From an uncultured Flavobacteriaceae bacterium (lineage in GTDB: Bacteria > Bacteroidota > Bacteroidia > Flavobacteriales > Flavobacteriaceae), in assembly GCA_947500385.1 (NCBI GenBank), contig CANMSA010000011.1, positions 124,001 to 188,000 of the forward strand: a stretch of DNA of 64,000 nucleotides, written 5' to 3'. Of this stretch, positions 46,724 to 54,702 are shown piece after piece (positions within the stretch are counted from its first letter, which is position 1; each line of letters opens with the position of its first letter). The translations under genes and the position numbers were made by a program. Below the pieces are notes generated by a model, which saw only the letters and a program-made list of their open reading frames with translations, searched no databases and was not told where the DNA came from.

Positions 46724-47073
46724 CTTTTAATGGTTTTAGTGATTAATAATATGTTGTTCCAATTGATGGTTTTGACCTTACCAACTATCCTAAGTGAGAT
46801 AGACGTTGTTTAGTTTTTTTTGAATATTTCTCACTAAAGGAGTTATTTTTTTATAGGTTAATCAATAAATCGTTTTTTTATTTGCCAAATATCTAATTCA
46901 AAAGTAATTAGGGCATGGGTGACCCTATAGCAGAAATGGGGCAAAATGTAGTACTATTGTCGCGTAGTTTTAGCTTGTAGGATTTTTCGCAACAGATGAC
47001 TTAGACAATGCGCCAAATGTTACATCCTAAGAGAAATTGTATATTTATCCCACTAACTATAAACAGCGGAACA
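46724..47073. promoter_or_regulatory. Divergent intergenic region before the GH11-like and coiled-coil lipoprotein genes
   Basis: The 350-bp AT-rich region has no supportable gene. An inverted repeat, AGTGAGA (46793-46799) with TCTCACT (46829-46835), lies about 70-110 bp upstream of the GH11-like start and may be an operator. A -7-like box is listed separately at 47040-47047. Confidence 0.5.
47040..47047 (+). promoter_or_regulatory. Candidate -7 promoter box (TATATTTA)
   Basis: TATATTTA is one mismatch from TAnnTTTG. With its flank (AAATTGTATATTTA, 47034-47047) it is identical over 14 bp to 50534-50547. It lies 26 bp before the ATG at 47074 and supports that start over the one at 47008. Confidence 0.45.
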
Positions 47074-47727
47074 ATGCTAAAAAAATCACTGACACTCCTT
47101 TTTTTATCCTTACTACTGGTCTCGTGCTGGAAAAATAAAAGCCCGGAAGATTTAATACGGTTAAAAGATCAGTTTAAGTCGCAGGTATCGACTTTTGAAA
47201 AAAGGAAAGAGACGGCCAACAATAAAGTTTCGAAAGGGTTGGAATCTTTAAGCGCTTTAAAAAGTGCGCTCGAAGACACTAAAAATGAAGACAAAGAGTT
47301 CGCAAAGGTATACGGTGATTGGGAAAAGGTAAATAGAAGGGTAGAGAATTTGAACAAAGAGTACGAAGACCTAAAAACGAAGGCTTCCAATTTATTCAAT
47401 GCCATGGAAACCCAAACCAATAGCCTCAGTGATGAGACTAGCAAAAAGACTCTTTTGGGAGCAATCGAAAAAGCCCGCACCAAATACAATGGTACCCTTT
47501 CAAACACCTCCAAAGCCATTGAAAAGTTACGTTTACTGCACGGTGATGCAGTCGAAGTGGTAAAAGCATTAGAGGTTGCCGCGGCACTCAATTCATTCGA
47601 TAACATCAATGATCAGATGAAAAGTATTGAAGGCAGGGTCGACGGCATTATGCAAGAACTGAATGTTGCGGTAGTCGAAAGTAAAAAACTATACGAAAAG
47701 AAAATCACCGAACTAGGAGCTGAATAG
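47074..47727 (+). CDS. Coiled-coil lipoprotein of unknown function
   Basis: The protein is 217 residues from the ATG at 47074, where a lipoprotein signal begins (MLKKSLTLLFLSLLLVSC, Cys18). The frame is open to 47008, but that extension lies upstream of the promoter-like box. The mature part is almost entirely charged heptad-like helix (for example NRRVENLNKEYEDLKTKAS), predicting a long coiled coil. It has no catalytic motif. It may be a periplasmic or surface spacer or scaffold; the sequence gives no closer assignment. It is followed after 91 bp by the PIG-L gene on the same strand, which has its own -7-like box. Confidence 0.7.
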   Translation: MLKKSLTLLFLSLLLVSCWKNKSPEDLIRLKDQFKSQVSTFEKRKETANNKVSKGLESLSALKSALEDTKNEDKEFAKVYGDWEKVNRRVENLNKEYEDLKTKASNLFNAMETQTNSLSDETSKKTLLGAIEKARTKYNGTLSNTSKAIEKLRLLHGDAVEVVKALEVAAALNSFDNINDQMKSIEGRVDGIMQELNVAVVESKKLYEKKITELGAE

Positions 47728-47806
47728 TACATCCTAGCACCCGAAGCGTATAAAATAGTAGCAGTTATTGCCAAAGTCGTATCGCATTTTTGTAGCTCTT
47801 AATACC

Positions 47807-47814
47807 TATATTTA
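47807..47814 (+). promoter_or_regulatory. Candidate -7 promoter box before the PIG-L gene
   Basis: TATATTTA lies 4 bp before the GTG at 47819. If it is a real -7 box, the transcript would begin at or near that GTG, so the GTG would be almost leaderless or the ATG at 47864 would be used. Confidence 0.3.
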
Positions 47815-47818
47815 GGGT

Positions 47819-48661
47819 GTGCTGCGCTCAAAAGACTACTTCCTAAAATTACTGTCGAGGCTTATGCCAAGTATTGCATTGGTATTCTTTGTGGGCTGCA
47901 ACCCAAAAAAAGAACTCCCCAAGGAGACTATTTCAGATTCCAAAGCTCCCAAAACCATTATGGCCATCTTCGCCCATCCTGACGATGAAACCACCGTAGG
48001 CCCCGCACTGGCAAAGTATGCTACGATCCACGATGTACACCTGGTAGTGGCCACCGATGGTAGATATGGTATAAACGATCATTCTGGCATTCCGGCCGGG
48101 GATTCTTTGGTTGCCATTCGAAAAAAAGAAACTGCATGCGCCTGTAGGGAATTGGGAATTAACCCTCCTCATTTTTTAGAGGCCAAAGATGGGCTTGGAC
48201 TAAATGGAAAACATAACTTTTATGTGGAAGCGGCAGATCTGAAAGAACGTATTCATGCCAAAATTGAAGAACTCAAACCAGATATCATTCTAACTTTTGG
48301 CCCCGATGGCGATACGGGGCATCCGGATCATCGCATGGTCGGACTTTTTATTACAGAGATTTTACTTCGGGAAAATTGGGCCCATACCATTGATCTTTAT
48401 CACTTTGGTTGGACAAAGGAACAGACGGCTAAATTCCCGGAGGATTGGGGGCTTGGCAATGTACACCCAAACTATTTGAATACCACCATTCATTTTACCC
48501 CCGAGGAGGAAGAAAAAGCATTTTCCTCTATGCAATGTCACGAAAGTCAGTTTACCAAAGAAGCCTTTTCTGAATGGATTGCAGCCGAACGGGCCGACAC
48601 CACCAATGTATTGTACTTTCGCAAGTTTGCCCTAGACAATACACTTCTTGATACTTTTTGA
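47819..48661 (+). CDS. PIG-L family N-acetylglucosamine deacetylase-like lipoprotein
   Basis: The protein (280 residues from a GTG start) has the PIG-L/LmbE motifs AHPDDET (His53, Asp55, Asp56) and HPDHR (about 168-172). These bind zinc in deacetylases acting on GlcNAc conjugates. With the GTG start the N-terminus is a basic stretch, a hydrophobic core and a lipobox-like FFVGC (Cys27). The in-frame ATG at 47864 would leave only 11 residues before that Cys, which is short for a signal. I keep the GTG but the start is uncertain. The TGA stop lies 12 bp before the next ATG. The substrate is unknown; exported members of this family act on small N-acetyl conjugates or glycans. Confidence 0.8.
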   Translation: MLRSKDYFLKLLSRLMPSIALVFFVGCNPKKELPKETISDSKAPKTIMAIFAHPDDETTVGPALAKYATIHDVHLVVATDGRYGINDHSGIPAGDSLVAIRKKETACACRELGINPPHFLEAKDGLGLNGKHNFYVEAADLKERIHAKIEELKPDIILTFGPDGDTGHPDHRMVGLFITEILLRENWAHTIDLYHFGWTKEQTAKFPEDWGLGNVHPNYLNTTIHFTPEEEEKAFSSMQCHESQFTKEAFSEWIAAERADTTNVLYFRKFALDNTLLDTF

Positions 48662-48672
48662 CCAGAGTACTT

Positions 48673-49065
48673 ATGCGCAACAGACGTGTTCATCTTCTAC
48701 TCACCTTTTGCACCATCGCTGCTGGTCTTTTTTCCCGTACTTCCTATATTCCAGCAATAATCTATCCCTATCTTGGTGATGCGCTATACACCCTTATGCT
48801 CTATTTTCTTCTAGGTTTTTTAGTTCCCAAATTGTCTTCTATCAAAACAATGGGCATCGCAATTGGTCTGTGTTTTGTCATAGAACTGGGGCAACTTTAC
48901 CAAGCCGATTGGATACAAGAATTGCGGGCAACGCTGCCCGGAAGATTAATTTTAGGGCAAGGGTTCTTATACAGTGACCTTGTTGCCTATGTCATAGGAG
49001 GAGTAGCTGGGTACTTTTTGGAAACAAAACTGATATTGCGTTCTTCGCAGTATTCAAAAAAATAG
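48673..49065 (+). CDS. DUF2809 small integral membrane protein
   Basis: The protein is 130 residues from the ATG at 48673; a TTG five codons upstream overlaps the previous stop and is less likely. Four hydrophobic segments are visible, at about 8-24, 36-52, 57-76 and 98-118. The pattern matches DUF2809 (VanZ-like): FSRTSYIPAIIYPYLGDALY followed by VIELGQLYQADWIQELRATLPGRLILGQGF. The function of the family is not known to me. It is probably co-transcribed with the PIG-L gene. Confidence 0.8.
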   Translation: MRNRRVHLLLTFCTIAAGLFSRTSYIPAIIYPYLGDALYTLMLYFLLGFLVPKLSSIKTMGIAIGLCFVIELGQLYQADWIQELRATLPGRLILGQGFLYSDLVAYVIGGVAGYFLETKLILRSSQYSKK

Positions 49066-49153
49066 GTTCTTTTGATCAATTTCCAAAAGGCCCATCTACA
49101 CCCATATTCCTAGGGACCTAGCGGAAAACGGCATCACCCTTGCGAGGTATATC

Positions 49154-49168
49154 GATCATTAAATGATC
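49154..49168. promoter_or_regulatory. Perfect 15-bp palindrome upstream of aquaporin
   Basis: GATCATT-A-AATGATC is a perfect inverted repeat around one central base, followed by a further CGATCAATG half-site (49178-49186). It lies upstream of the -7-like box at 49198-49205 and 80 bp before the aqpZ start. It may be an operator; the regulator is unknown. Confidence 0.4.
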
Positions 49169-49197
49169 AATATAAAACGATCAATGTACTTTTTCAC

Positions 49198-49205
49198 TAT
49201 ATTTA
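49198..49205 (+). promoter_or_regulatory. Candidate -7 promoter box before aqpZ
   Basis: TATATTTA is one mismatch from TAnnTTTG and lies 42 bp before the ATG. The same octamer is found at 47040, 47807 and 50540. Confidence 0.4.
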
Positions 49206-49247
49206 AACCACTAACACATTAACTATCAATAACTAAACACTAGTAAC

Positions 49248-49940
49248 ATGAAAAAACTTATCGCAGAATTTATTGGAACTCTTTGGCTGGTACTTGGAGG
49301 TTGTGGAAGCGCAGTACTGGCGGCGGGATTCCCCGAACTAGGAATTGGCTTCGTGGGCGTTTCGCTTGCCTTTGGTCTTACCGTGGTCACCATGGCATAT
49401 GCTATTGGCCATATTTCAGGATGTCACTTAAACCCGGCTGTATCCATTGGTCTTTGGATGGGAGGTCGTTTTCAAGCAAAAGAATTGGTACCATATATTA
49501 TTGCCCAGGTATTGGGTGGTATAGCGGGTGCCGGTATTCTCTATTTGATCGTTACCGGTAAAAGTGGTTTCGAAGGCATTGGAGGTTTTGCTGCCAATGG
49601 ATATGGTGAACACTCACCAGGTGGGTATTCGATGCTATCCGCGCTGATTACCGAGGTGGTGATGACCTTTGTTTTCTTGTTCGTTATTTTGGGTGCAACC
49701 CATTCGAAAGCACCGAAATACGTGGCGGGCCTCGCCATTGGTCTTTGTTTGACACTTATACACCTTATCAGTATTCCCGTAACCAATACTTCTGTAAACC
49801 CTGCAAGAAGTACGAGTCAGGCCTTGTTTGCAGGTGATTGGGCGTTGAGCCAGCTTTGGTTGTTTTGGGTAGCTCCGATTCTCGGTGCCATCTTGGCCGG
49901 GGTAGTGTATCGTTACCTGTCTCCGGAAACAGAAAATTAA
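49248..49940 (+). CDS. aqpZ: Aquaporin Z
   Basis: The 230-residue inner-membrane channel has both NPA motifs: HLNPAVSIG in the first half and [12 protein letters not shown] in the second. Six transmembrane segments are visible. The sequence [19 protein letters not shown] is typical of AqpZ rather than of glycerol facilitators, so it should carry water for osmotic balance. The length is normal. It is a single-gene unit with a promoter-like box and a strong terminator that ends 5 bp before the next gene. Confidence 0.95.
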   Translation: MKKLIAEFIGTLWLVLGGCGSAVLAAGFPELGIGFVGVSLAFGLTVVTMAYAIGHISGCHLNPAVSIGLWMGGRFQAKELVPYIIAQVLGGIAGAGILYLIVTGKSGFEGIGGFAANGYGEHSPGGYSMLSALITEVVMTFVFLFVILGATHSKAPKYVAGLAIGLCLTLIHLISIPVTNTSVNPARSTSQALFAGDWALSQLWLFWVAPILGAILAGVVYRYLSPETEN

Positions 49941-49945
49941 AACAA

Positions 49946-49996
49946 TAAAAACTGCTCCCCAAGAAACAACAACATTCGTTCCTTGGGGAGTTTTTT
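49946..49996 (+). terminator. Rho-independent terminator after aqpZ
   Basis: A perfect 9-bp stem CTCCCCAAG (49955-49963) / CTTGGGGAG (49982-49990) is followed by six Ts. The loop is 18 bases. Confidence 0.85.
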
Positions 49997-50001
49997 GTAC
50001 T

Positions 50002-50460
50002 ATGAAGGCAAACCCTCGATTACAGACATTTTTAACTCCTTATGATGAGGAGATTCAAGAACTGTGCTATCGGTTAAGGGATTTTGTCGTAGCATTGGTT
50101 CCCGAAGCAAATGAGCTAATTTGGGATAACTACAACGCGGTGGCCATTGCTTATTCAAAATCCGAGCAGTTAAAAGACGCTTTTTGTCATATCGCTGTCT
50201 ACGGTAAACACCTAAATTTCGGTTTCAATCGCGGGTCGGAACTCTCCTCTGAAAGTCTACAACTTAAGGGACAAGGAAAGTTAATAAGGCATCTTACCGT
50301 CAATGACTGGGACACTTTTCCAAAAGAAAAAATACGACCCCTTATTTTTCAAGCTCTTGGCATATCTGAAATGCGAAACCCTAAATTACAGGTGGCCAAT
50401 GCCCATCCCAAGAGCATGGTCATGTCGATTTCAGACAAGAAGATTAGGCCAAAAAAATAA
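50002..50460 (+). CDS. DUF1801 (YdhG-like) domain protein
   Basis: The 152-residue cytoplasmic protein has the DUF1801 pattern: FLTPYDEEIQELCYRLRDFV, LIWDNYNAVAIAYSK and GKHLNFGFNRGSEL, then a basic C-terminus (DKKIRPKK). The fold resembles small phosphorylation- or iron-related proteins, but no function is established to my knowledge. It starts 5 bp after the aqpZ terminator and is followed by 109 bp before the D-amino acid operon. Confidence 0.8.
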   Translation: MKANPRLQTFLTPYDEEIQELCYRLRDFVVALVPEANELIWDNYNAVAIAYSKSEQLKDAFCHIAVYGKHLNFGFNRGSELSSESLQLKGQGKLIRHLTVNDWDTFPKEKIRPLIFQALGISEMRNPKLQVANAHPKSMVMSISDKKIRPKK

Positions 50461-50539
50461 CTCATTTAGTACCTGTTACCGATTTTAAGGCATACTATCC
50501 CTCCTTATTCTTCAAAGGATCATACTTCGGTTAAAATTG

Positions 50540-50547
50540 TATATTTA
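50540..50547 (+). promoter_or_regulatory. Candidate -7 promoter box of the D-amino acid operon
   Basis: TATATTTA, with the 14-bp flank shared with 47034-47047, lies 22 bp before the GntP-family ATG. Confidence 0.45.
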
Positions 50548-50569
50548 ACCGACCTAATAAACCCAGCCC

Positions 50570-51886
50570 ATGCCACTTGCTATTGTTGTCCTAGGAATTA
50601 TTCTTCTTTTTATCCTCATTGCCCAATTTAAGTTAAACGCTTTTATTGCTTTTATAATCGTCTCGCTCTTTGTAGGGGTTGCCGAAGGCATGCAAGTACT
50701 GCAGGTTGTAGAATCAATACAAACAGGGCTTGGAAAAACCCTCGGTGGCCTTATCATGATTCTTGGACTGGGTGCCATGCTGGGAAAATTAGTGGCCGAC
50801 AGCGGTGCGGCGCAAAAAATCACCACAAAACTCGTTGCTAAATTCGGAAAAAAGAACATTCAATGGGCCGTTGTGCTTACTGGCTTTATCGTGGGTATTC
50901 CTATGTTTTACACGGTTGGTTTCGTTATTTTGATCCCGTTAGTTTTTACCGTAGCCGCGGCTACCGGCTTGCCATTAATATATGTTGGTTTACCCATGCT
51001 CGCTTCCTTGTCCGTCACGCACGGGTACTTACCCCCTCACCCTGCCCCTACCGGTATAGCGGTGATGTTCAAAGCAGATATTGGAAAAACCTTGTTGTAT
51101 GGTATTATCGTGGCCATCCCGGCAATCGTTGTAGCGGGACCATTATTTTCAAGGACCATTAAAAACATAAAGGCTACGCCTTTGAAGGAATTTTTAAACC
51201 CCAAGGTACTTACCGATGAGGAGATGCCCAGTACTTTTACTAGCATCGTGACAGCCTTGCTACCCGTAATCTTGATCGGAATTGCGGCAATATTGAATGT
51301 ATTGCTCCCTGATGGAAGTATGGCAAAAGAAGTAACCAGTGTCTTGGGAAATCCTGTGATAGCCATGCTTATCTCTGTTTTAGTGGCAATTTGGACTTTG
51401 GGCCTTGCCCGTGGTAAAAAAATGACAGCGGTCATGAATTCCGTATCTAGTGCTGTTGCAGGAATTACCATGGTCTTATTGATCATCGCAGGAGCCGGGG
51501 CCCTAAAAGAAGTCCTGATCGATAGTGGCGTGAGCGAGTATATTGGGAACATGCTAAAAGGCTCCAGTATTTCGCCGCTTATTCTGGCTTGGCTTATTGC
51601 AACGGTGATCAGAGTATGCGTTGGGTCGGCGACCGTTGCAGGGCTTACCGCGGCCGGTATTGCTTTGCCCCTTTTGGCGGGCTCCGACGTAAGTCCGGAG
51701 CTGATGGTTTTGGCAATTGGATCCGGAAGCTTAATGCTTTCTCATGTAAATGACGGAGGCTTTTGGCTGTATAAAGAGTATTTCAATCTCTCTGTAAAAG
51801 ACACCCTTAAAACTTGGACGGTTATGGAAACCACTGTTGGCGTGATGGGGCTTTTAGGCGTGCTGGTACTAGATGTCTTTATTTAG
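50570..51886 (+). CDS. GntP-family proton symporter, probable D-serine/D-threonine permease
   Basis: The 438-residue membrane protein has about 12 hydrophobic segments and matches the gluconate:H+ symporter (GntP) family, which includes gluconate, fructuronate and D-serine (DsdX) permeases. Family motifs include LGAMLGKLVADSGAAQ near 69-84, HGYLPPHPAPTGIAV near 150-165 and GSLMLSHVNDGGFWLYKEYF near 385-405. It leads a run of four genes, the next three being RidA-like, a D-threonine aldolase/D-serine dehydratase-type enzyme and an M19 dipeptidase. That context argues for D-serine or D-threonine rather than gluconate as substrate. Substrate choice cannot be proven from sequence. Confidence 0.85.
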   Translation: MPLAIVVLGIILLFILIAQFKLNAFIAFIIVSLFVGVAEGMQVLQVVESIQTGLGKTLGGLIMILGLGAMLGKLVADSGAAQKITTKLVAKFGKKNIQWAVVLTGFIVGIPMFYTVGFVILIPLVFTVAAATGLPLIYVGLPMLASLSVTHGYLPPHPAPTGIAVMFKADIGKTLLYGIIVAIPAIVVAGPLFSRTIKNIKATPLKEFLNPKVLTDEEMPSTFTSIVTALLPVILIGIAAILNVLLPDGSMAKEVTSVLGNPVIAMLISVLVAIWTLGLARGKKMTAVMNSVSSAVAGITMVLLIIAGAGALKEVLIDSGVSEYIGNMLKGSSISPLILAWLIATVIRVCVGSATVAGLTAAGIALPLLAGSDVSPELMVLAIGSGSLMLSHVNDGGFWLYKEYFNLSVKDTLKTWTVMETTVGVMGLLGVLVLDVFI

Positions 51887-51946
51887 AAGTTGTCGGAAAC
51901 AAGACCAAGTCTTTGTAATAAGTCTATAAACCTTAAATCAATTCAT

Positions 51947-52411
51947 ATGAACACACCTTCTAAACGCATTCAAGAGTTGGGCTTGGTCTTACCACCGGCT
52001 CCCCCTCCCGCCGGTTTGTACAAACCGGTACTGGTCGTAGAGAATTTTCTCTATGTGTCTGGACAAGGTCCTATGAATACCGACGGCAGCTTGTTTACCG
52101 GGCGTGTCGGCGACAATCTAAACCTGGAAGATGGGAAACGTGCCGCACGACAAGTGGCCTTGACCATGCTAGCCACGATTACGACCCATTTTGGGAACAT
52201 CGACCGGATCAAACGTCTGGTAAAAACACTGGGGATGGTGAATTGCACTCCCGATTTCAGCGACCAACCGTTGGTAATTAATGGATACAGCGAGCTCATG
52301 GCCGAAGTCTTTGGTCCAGATCATGGGGTGGGTGTACGCAGTGCGGTGGGGATGATGCTACCAGGGCAAGTAGCCGTTGAAATTGAAGCAATGTTCGAAC
52401 TTCATACATAG
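51947..52411 (+). CDS. RidA/YjgF-family deaminase
   Basis: The protein is 154 residues from the ATG at 51947. The frame is open to a TTG at 51890, but the leading residues lack the conserved start. RidA proteins release ammonia from reactive enamine/imine intermediates made by PLP-dependent dehydratases. The C-terminal pattern GVGVRSAVGMMLPGQVAVEIEAMFEL carries the Arg and Glu expected in the active site, and FLYVSGQGPMNTDG is also present. It is 6 bp before the D-amino acid enzyme gene, which produces exactly such an intermediate if it acts as a dehydratase. Confidence 0.88.
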   Translation: MNTPSKRIQELGLVLPPAPPPAGLYKPVLVVENFLYVSGQGPMNTDGSLFTGRVGDNLNLEDGKRAARQVALTMLATITTHFGNIDRIKRLVKTLGMVNCTPDFSDQPLVINGYSELMAEVFGPDHGVGVRSAVGMMLPGQVAVEIEAMFELHT

Positions 52412-52417
52412 GCCATT

Positions 52418-53530
52418 ATGAAAGATTCCAATTGGTATACCCTTAACGACCCTTCTAAAATCACTTCCCCTTCCTTGCTGCTCTACCCTGAAAGAATAGA
52501 AGAAAACATTCGTACCATGATTTCCATGTCGGGCGGATTTTCAACGCTCAGACCACACATCAAGACCCATAAAATGGCAGAAGTCATACAAATGCAGCAA
52601 CGGCATGGTATTCAAAAATTTAAATGCGCCACCATCGCAGAAGCCGAATTACTAGGACAATGTAATGCGGAAGACGTGTTGTTGGCCATGCAGCCCGTAG
52701 GTGCAAATATGGAGCGTTTCTTTGCACTGAAAGATCGTTATTCCGCTACCCGTTTCTCGACCCTGGTAGACAACGCCACTTCCATAGATCAGATTGCCAA
52801 AGCAGCTACTACAAAAAATACCCCCGTAGCGTTGTATCTTGATATTAATAGCGGTATGAACAGAACGGGTTGCAAACCAGATGAAAATGCCGTCGCATTA
52901 TATAGAAGTATGGAAGAACATTCTCATGTACAAGCTATGGGATTGCATGTATATGATGGCCATATTCGAGATACAGATCTTAGAGAGCGTACCCAGCGGT
53001 GTGAAGAAGCTTTTGACCAAGTGGTAAGGTTGAAGGCAGCTATTAAGAAAAATGGTATCATCGTTCCCAACCTTATCGCGGGAGGATCTCCCTCGTTTCC
53101 GATTCATTCCAAACGAAGTAATGTAGAGGCAAGCCCGGGAACCACTCTCTTCTGGGATGCGGGATATAGCGCCCGTTTTCCCGACATGCCTTTTTTACAG
53201 GCCGCAGTTTTGTTTACGCGCATCGTTAGCAAGCCAGCGGAAAATATTATCTGTTTTGATCTCGGCCATAAATCGGTCGCTCCCGAGATGAACTTCCCCA
53301 GAGTACAACTGCTGGGGTTGGAAAATAGTGAACAAATTGGCCAGAGTGAAGAACATCTTGTGGTAAAAACAGATCGAGCGAATATGCTACAGGTTGGCGA
53401 TGGGTTTTATGCGATCCCCATGCACATATGCCCCACAGTTGCAAAATATGACGAAGTATTTATCATCGAAAACAAACAACTGACCGATATCTGGAAGGTT
53501 GCCGCCCGAAACCAAAAAATAACCATTTAA
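52418..53530 (+). CDS. D-threonine aldolase / D-serine dehydratase-type PLP enzyme
   Basis: The 370-residue protein has the alanine-racemase-like fold III barrel with the PLP lysine Lys49 in RPHIKTHK, then SGMNRTGCKP and IAGGSPSFP, typical of the D-threonine aldolase/D-serine deaminase group. Near the C-terminus His336 and Cys338 (MHICPT) are at the zinc-site position; a His-x-Cys pair is described for eukaryotic D-serine dehydratases, whereas D-threonine aldolases usually differ. A D-serine dehydratase-like activity therefore looks a little more likely. It follows ridA by 6 bp and overlaps the M19 gene by one base (TAATG). Confidence 0.88.
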   Translation: MKDSNWYTLNDPSKITSPSLLLYPERIEENIRTMISMSGGFSTLRPHIKTHKMAEVIQMQQRHGIQKFKCATIAEAELLGQCNAEDVLLAMQPVGANMERFFALKDRYSATRFSTLVDNATSIDQIAKAATTKNTPVALYLDINSGMNRTGCKPDENAVALYRSMEEHSHVQAMGLHVYDGHIRDTDLRERTQRCEEAFDQVVRLKAAIKKNGIIVPNLIAGGSPSFPIHSKRSNVEASPGTTLFWDAGYSARFPDMPFLQAAVLFTRIVSKPAENIICFDLGHKSVAPEMNFPRVQLLGLENSEQIGQSEEHLVVKTDRANMLQVGDGFYAIPMHICPTVAKYDEVFIIENKQLTDIWKVAARNQKITI

Positions 53531-54594
53531 TGTTCATTTTTGATGCTCATTTAGACCTTTCCATGAATGCCATCGACTGGAACCGCGACCTAAGATGGTC
53601 TGTTGAAGCCATTCGCAAAAGTGAATTAGGCATGACCGATAAACCAGACCGTGGAAACAATACCGTTTCTTTTGAGGCAATGCGCAAGGGCAAAGTAGGG
53701 CTGTGTATGGCGACCCAAATTGCACGCTATGTAAAACCAACAAGTTCATTACCCGGGTGGAATTCCCCAGAACAAGCTTGGGCCCATACACAAGCACAAC
53801 TTGCTTGGTACCGAACCATGGAAACCGAGGGACACCTTACGCAGATTAGGAATCTTGAGCAGTTAGAAACACATTTGTCCCTTTGGGAAAAGCCTCCCGA
53901 ACAATTGCCCATAGGGTATATCCTAACTTTGGAAGGAGCCGATAGTATCGTAGACATCGGTTATCTTGAAAAATCGTACGAGCAGGGGCTCCGTGCTATT
54001 GGACCCGCACACTACGGGCCGGGCACCTACGCCCATGGCACCAACTCGGAAGGAGGTATCGGAACAAAAGGGAAATTGTTGTTGAAAGCGGTAGAACGAC
54101 TTAATATTATTTTGGATGCCACACACCTGTGCGACCAAAGTTTTTGGGAAACGATGCAGGTGTATAGTGGCCCCGTGTGGGCCAGTCATAACAATTGTAG
54201 GGCTTTGGTAAATCATAACCGCCAGTTTTCAGACGAACAACTAAGGGAACTTATCAATAGAAAAGCTATTATAGGGGTTGCCCTTGATGCCTGGATGATG
54301 GTACCCGATTGGAAGCGAGGGATTTCTACTCCACAAGAAATGGGGCTCACTTTGGAACGAATGATCGATAATATCGACCATATCTGTCAATTGGCCGGAA
54401 ACGCAGATCATGTCGGAATCGGTACTGATTTAGATGGTGGTTTTGGAACGGAACAATGCCCAAAAGACATCAATACGATCGCGGATCTTCAAAAAATACC
54501 CGCTTTGTTAAAGGCACGAGGGTACACCGAAGCGGAGATTGTGAAGATTATGCACGGGAATTTCCTTCGTTTTCTCAAAAGGGTTTGGGGATAA
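53530..54594 (+). CDS. M19 membrane-dipeptidase-family peptidase
   Basis: The 354-residue protein belongs to peptidase family M19 (renal dipeptidase). Metal ligands are visible: His7 and Asp9 in DAHLDLS, Glu near 135 in LTLEGAD, and His in DATHLCD and SHNNCR. It ends with the GIGTDLDGGFG segment. M19 enzymes accept dipeptides with a D-residue at the C-terminus, which fits the D-amino acid operon. It has no signal peptide, so it should act in the cytoplasm. The ATG overlaps the preceding stop codon (TAATG), so the four genes form one operon. Confidence 0.9.
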   Translation: MFIFDAHLDLSMNAIDWNRDLRWSVEAIRKSELGMTDKPDRGNNTVSFEAMRKGKVGLCMATQIARYVKPTSSLPGWNSPEQAWAHTQAQLAWYRTMETEGHLTQIRNLEQLETHLSLWEKPPEQLPIGYILTLEGADSIVDIGYLEKSYEQGLRAIGPAHYGPGTYAHGTNSEGGIGTKGKLLLKAVERLNIILDATHLCDQSFWETMQVYSGPVWASHNNCRALVNHNRQFSDEQLRELINRKAIIGVALDAWMMVPDWKRGISTPQEMGLTLERMIDNIDHICQLAGNADHVGIGTDLDGGFGTEQCPKDINTIADLQKIPALLKARGYTEAEIVKIMHGNFLRFLKRVWG

Positions 54595-54702
54595 GGGGTA
54601 CATGCGATACGGTTTTCGTGCCATTAGTCGAATTTAACAGGGATTTATGCCCCTATGGCAGGGTATTTGTTAATTTTATAAACAATTAACGACCAAGAAC
54701 TT

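Noticed and set aside
46349-46746. Plus-strand open frames overlapping the GH11-like gene
   Set aside because: The minus-strand frame has a lipoprotein signal and GH11 motifs; the plus-strand frames are shadows.
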